DNA of 58,618 nucleotides from NCBI GenBank assembly GCA_009602735.1, contig WELA01006130.1, forward strand, positions 202,832 to 261,449. The letters are read 5' to 3'. The DNA is from Mesotaenium endlicherianum. Taxonomy: Eukaryota; Streptophyta; Zygnematophyceae; Zygnematales; Mesotaeniaceae. Below are positions 56,848-58,618 of this stretch, piece by piece (positions within the stretch are counted from its first letter, which is position 1; every line of letters begins with the position of its first letter). The notes under the pieces were generated by a model. It searched no databases. It was not told where the DNA came from and worked only from the letters and a program-made list of their open reading frames with translations. The position numbers were made by a program, and so were the translations under genes.

Positions 56848-56948
56848 CGGCCCCAAACGGTAGAGGACTTTGGACTCCTGCATCCGCATCTCAAGGTACG
56901 CATGCGACACCGTCAGCCTCTCTTGGCAGTGGGCCACCACTGTCCGGA
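56848..56948 (-). CDS. Probable exon, same host gene
   Basis: This follows CTCATGTGTAG on the minus strand. The frame reads RTVVAHCQERLTVSHAYLEM, then RMQESKVLYRL, which is amphipathic and helix-like. The donor is uncertain: GTACTG (exon end 56848), or GTTTGG a little earlier, which would match the phase of the next exon (C|TC). An additional small exon between this and 57614 is needed to satisfy phase. Confidence 0.4.
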
Positions 56949-57613
56949 CTACACATGAGACGTAATTTGCAAGCAGGCAATTGACAAGGACAGTCCCAGG
57001 CTCCAGAATAAAAGTTAGCCCCCTCCGGAAAAGCACACGCTGACCGGACAGTTACGGGCTTTAGCAAGAGCTAGTCAAATTCCGCGCACACCCACACAGC
57101 AGAAGCCAGCTTGGAAGTCCGCGTGGACAGCGGTTGCCGGGGCAAGAGGCGAGAAACTGAAGCCGGCGCGTCCCGGGCAGCCCTCAGACATTCTGCTGGG
57201 AGTGAGCAGGCAGGGACGAAACAGAGGGGCAACTCGTGTGCTTACTGGTGACGACAATGTCCCACAGGTCTCTCTCCTCTTCTGGCGCCCCTCCTCCAGT
57301 GGCCTGTCACGCCCCCAGCAGCACAAGGAGGAGGCACGCCCTCGCATGAGTGCGGAGCGCACACCAAGGGGCCGGGAAGGGAGAGCCCAAGGGACACTCT
57401 CTCAATTGCCAGTCAGAAGATGATACCAAACTTCTTGTACACCCATCATGCGCCTGAAAGGAGTAAGAAGTGGAGAATCAACCATGTGGCACATGGCACG
57501 TGGCAGAAGGTCAACCGATCCGCTGAACTGAAGAGAGAGGTTGAGGGAGAGACAAAAACGGATCCAAGAGTCACGTGCAGCGGAGGAGGGGAGAGGGGGT
57601 GGGGCGGAGGTAC

Positions 57614-57786
57614 CTGATGGCACTGTTCCAAAAAGGCTACGATGACCTTCATAGTGCGCGGCAGGCGCTTGTACGACGCCAGGTCCAGCTTCTTCTTCAG
57701 CTCCTCCTCCGACGCAAGCTCCATGACGGACGCGATGATGCACGCGGCCATAGCCATCACCGTCGCCTTCTGCTTCGGCGGCGTGC
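57614..57786 (-). CDS. Exon of host gene, unknown function
   Basis: The minus-strand exon runs from an acceptor (CGCGCTGCAG|GC) to a donor (CATCAG|GTACCT). Its 173 bases encode TPPKQKATVMAMAACIIASV, then MELASEEELKKKLDLASYKR, then LPRTMKVIVAFLEQCHQ. It is helical and without a recognised domain. Its first two bases complete the Gly codon left open by the exon at 58104-58185, so phases agree. GC content and codon use differ from the elements. Confidence 0.6.
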
Positions 57787-58103
57787 CTGCAGCGCGCGTG
57801 AGACAAGGGAATTTCAGGCAAAACCTCCCTGAGGCCCCCCCCTCATGAGGCCAAGTCGAGCTTGGATACCAAAGGTGAGCTGGCCACAGCAAAGGGCCCA
57901 AGGAGCCCTGGCGGCCACTACAGAGCACGTTGACTTGCTATGGAGGCCACCATGAGCATGAAAGCCCGGATTTGGAGAACGTCATGTTTGTATATTATCT
58001 AAGATTGGAACATTTAAAAGAGCACTCCTAAGGCAGGCAGAGCAGGCAATGAGGCAAGAACAGGCTGCGTAAGGGAAGGTATATGGGCGTGTCAGATACA
58101 TAC

Positions 58104-58185
58104 CAGAGGCACTGCTCCAGCCGACCATGGCTGCCAGAAGAGGGGCAAAATCTAACGCATCTAGATGCACCTTCAGGCCTTCTCT
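58104..58185 (-). CDS. Exon of host gene, upstream of 57614-57786
   Basis: Acceptor CTCTCTTGCCTGCAG precedes REGLKVHLDALDFAPLLAAM, then VGWSSAS plus one base of a Gly codon, and donor GTATGT. Its 82 bases give 27 codons and one base, matching the phase of the next exon exactly. The paired splice sites and phase make this the best-supported host gene in the window. Further 5' exons would lie at 58200 or beyond the window. Confidence 0.6.
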
Positions 58186-58560
58186 CTGCAGGCAAGAGAG
58201 CATATGCCAGCTGTCAGCCACTTGCACAGCCCCAGCCAGCGAAATGGGCCCAGGGCAGGCATGCAACTCCCCGCGTGGAAAGGGATAGGAACCCTGGTCC
58301 CTGCTCTGCTCTGCAGAAGGCGCCTCCTGCTTTCAGCGGCAGTCTATGTCACGCAGCTCACGCAACGTCAGAGCACAAATTGCAAACAGAATGTTGGGCA
58401 AGAGAGCCATGCTCCAGAATGAGGACGCCCACGCCCATGCTCCCGGGACCTCGTACGCACATCAATTGCACGCTAGCACAGAAGCTGCTGCTCTCAACAC
58501 AAGTGGCTCATTGGTGACAGAGTAGCATCACTCATGCAGGAATATGTATATATATTTAGA

Positions 58561-58570
58561 GACACACACA

Positions 58571-58618
<48 letters not shown>
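58561..58618. repeat. (AC)n-(AG)n microsatellite at the window end
   Basis: About 13 AC units run directly into about 15 AG units up to the last base, preceded by a TA-rich ATATGTATATATAT. The sequence probably stops here because the assembly or window ends in the repeat. Confidence 0.98.

Overview
This window is eukaryotic nuclear DNA. It is dominated by LTR retrotransposons of the Ty3/gypsy class, nested inside one another. The primer-binding sites resemble the plant-type initiator-Met tRNA site. Two families are chromoviruses. One old element carries a cytosine-5 DNA methyltransferase domain and a PHD finger. Retrotransposon-borne methyltransferases have been reported in charophyte algae and dinoflagellates, so a green-lineage (possibly charophyte-grade) alga is my best guess, but this is inference. 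No prokaryotic operons, CRISPR arrays or rRNA genes were seen.

Layout. (1) 1-2798: 3' part of a chromodomain Ty3 pol, copy A1 of family A. (2) About 3100-6231: a 5'-truncated Ty3 element, B, with a degenerate PHD finger. (3) 6231-9205: mostly unexplained DNA with two exon-like segments, a direct repeat and a GT-rich repeat. (4) About 9206-54280: an old, decayed Ty3 element C on the + strand, split into five pieces by four later insertions. The pieces read in order: Gag (9652-12043), Gag-protease linker (26782-27055), protease (33696-34107), methyltransferase plus reverse transcriptase plus part of RNase H (43089-45824), rest of RNase H plus integrase plus PHD finger (52044-53818). (5) 54281-58618: non-element DNA with minus-strand exons of an unrecognised host gene and a terminal AC/AG microsatellite.

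Insertions into C, each with TG...CA ends and a 5-bp target duplication (exact, or with one mismatch): E-prime, minus strand, 12044-26776 (itself holding D1 at 16151-24204 and a solo-LTR-like insert at 12569-13285); A2, 27056-33695; D2, 34108-43088; E, 45825-52043. Rejoining C across E restores an RNase H reading frame. The intact E copy shows the pre-insertion site of D1.

How the parts relate. Family A (Gag, then PR-RT-RNaseH-INT-chromodomain) is the least decayed, but copy A2 has a Lys where the integrase catalytic Glu should be. Family D (Gag, PR-RT-RNaseH-INT-chromodomain) also has a second sense ORF between pol and the 3' LTR. It encodes a coiled-coil, acidic, RS-tailed protein of unknown function, preserved in both copies. 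Family E has no intact genes. It shares LTR ends, LTR core blocks, primer-binding site and a hairpin next to the 3' LTR with D, and holds a decayed piece of D coding sequence, so it looks like a non-autonomous D derivative. All copies here carry at least one damaging lesion. Several single-N positions are flanked by duplicated sequence and look like assembly joins.
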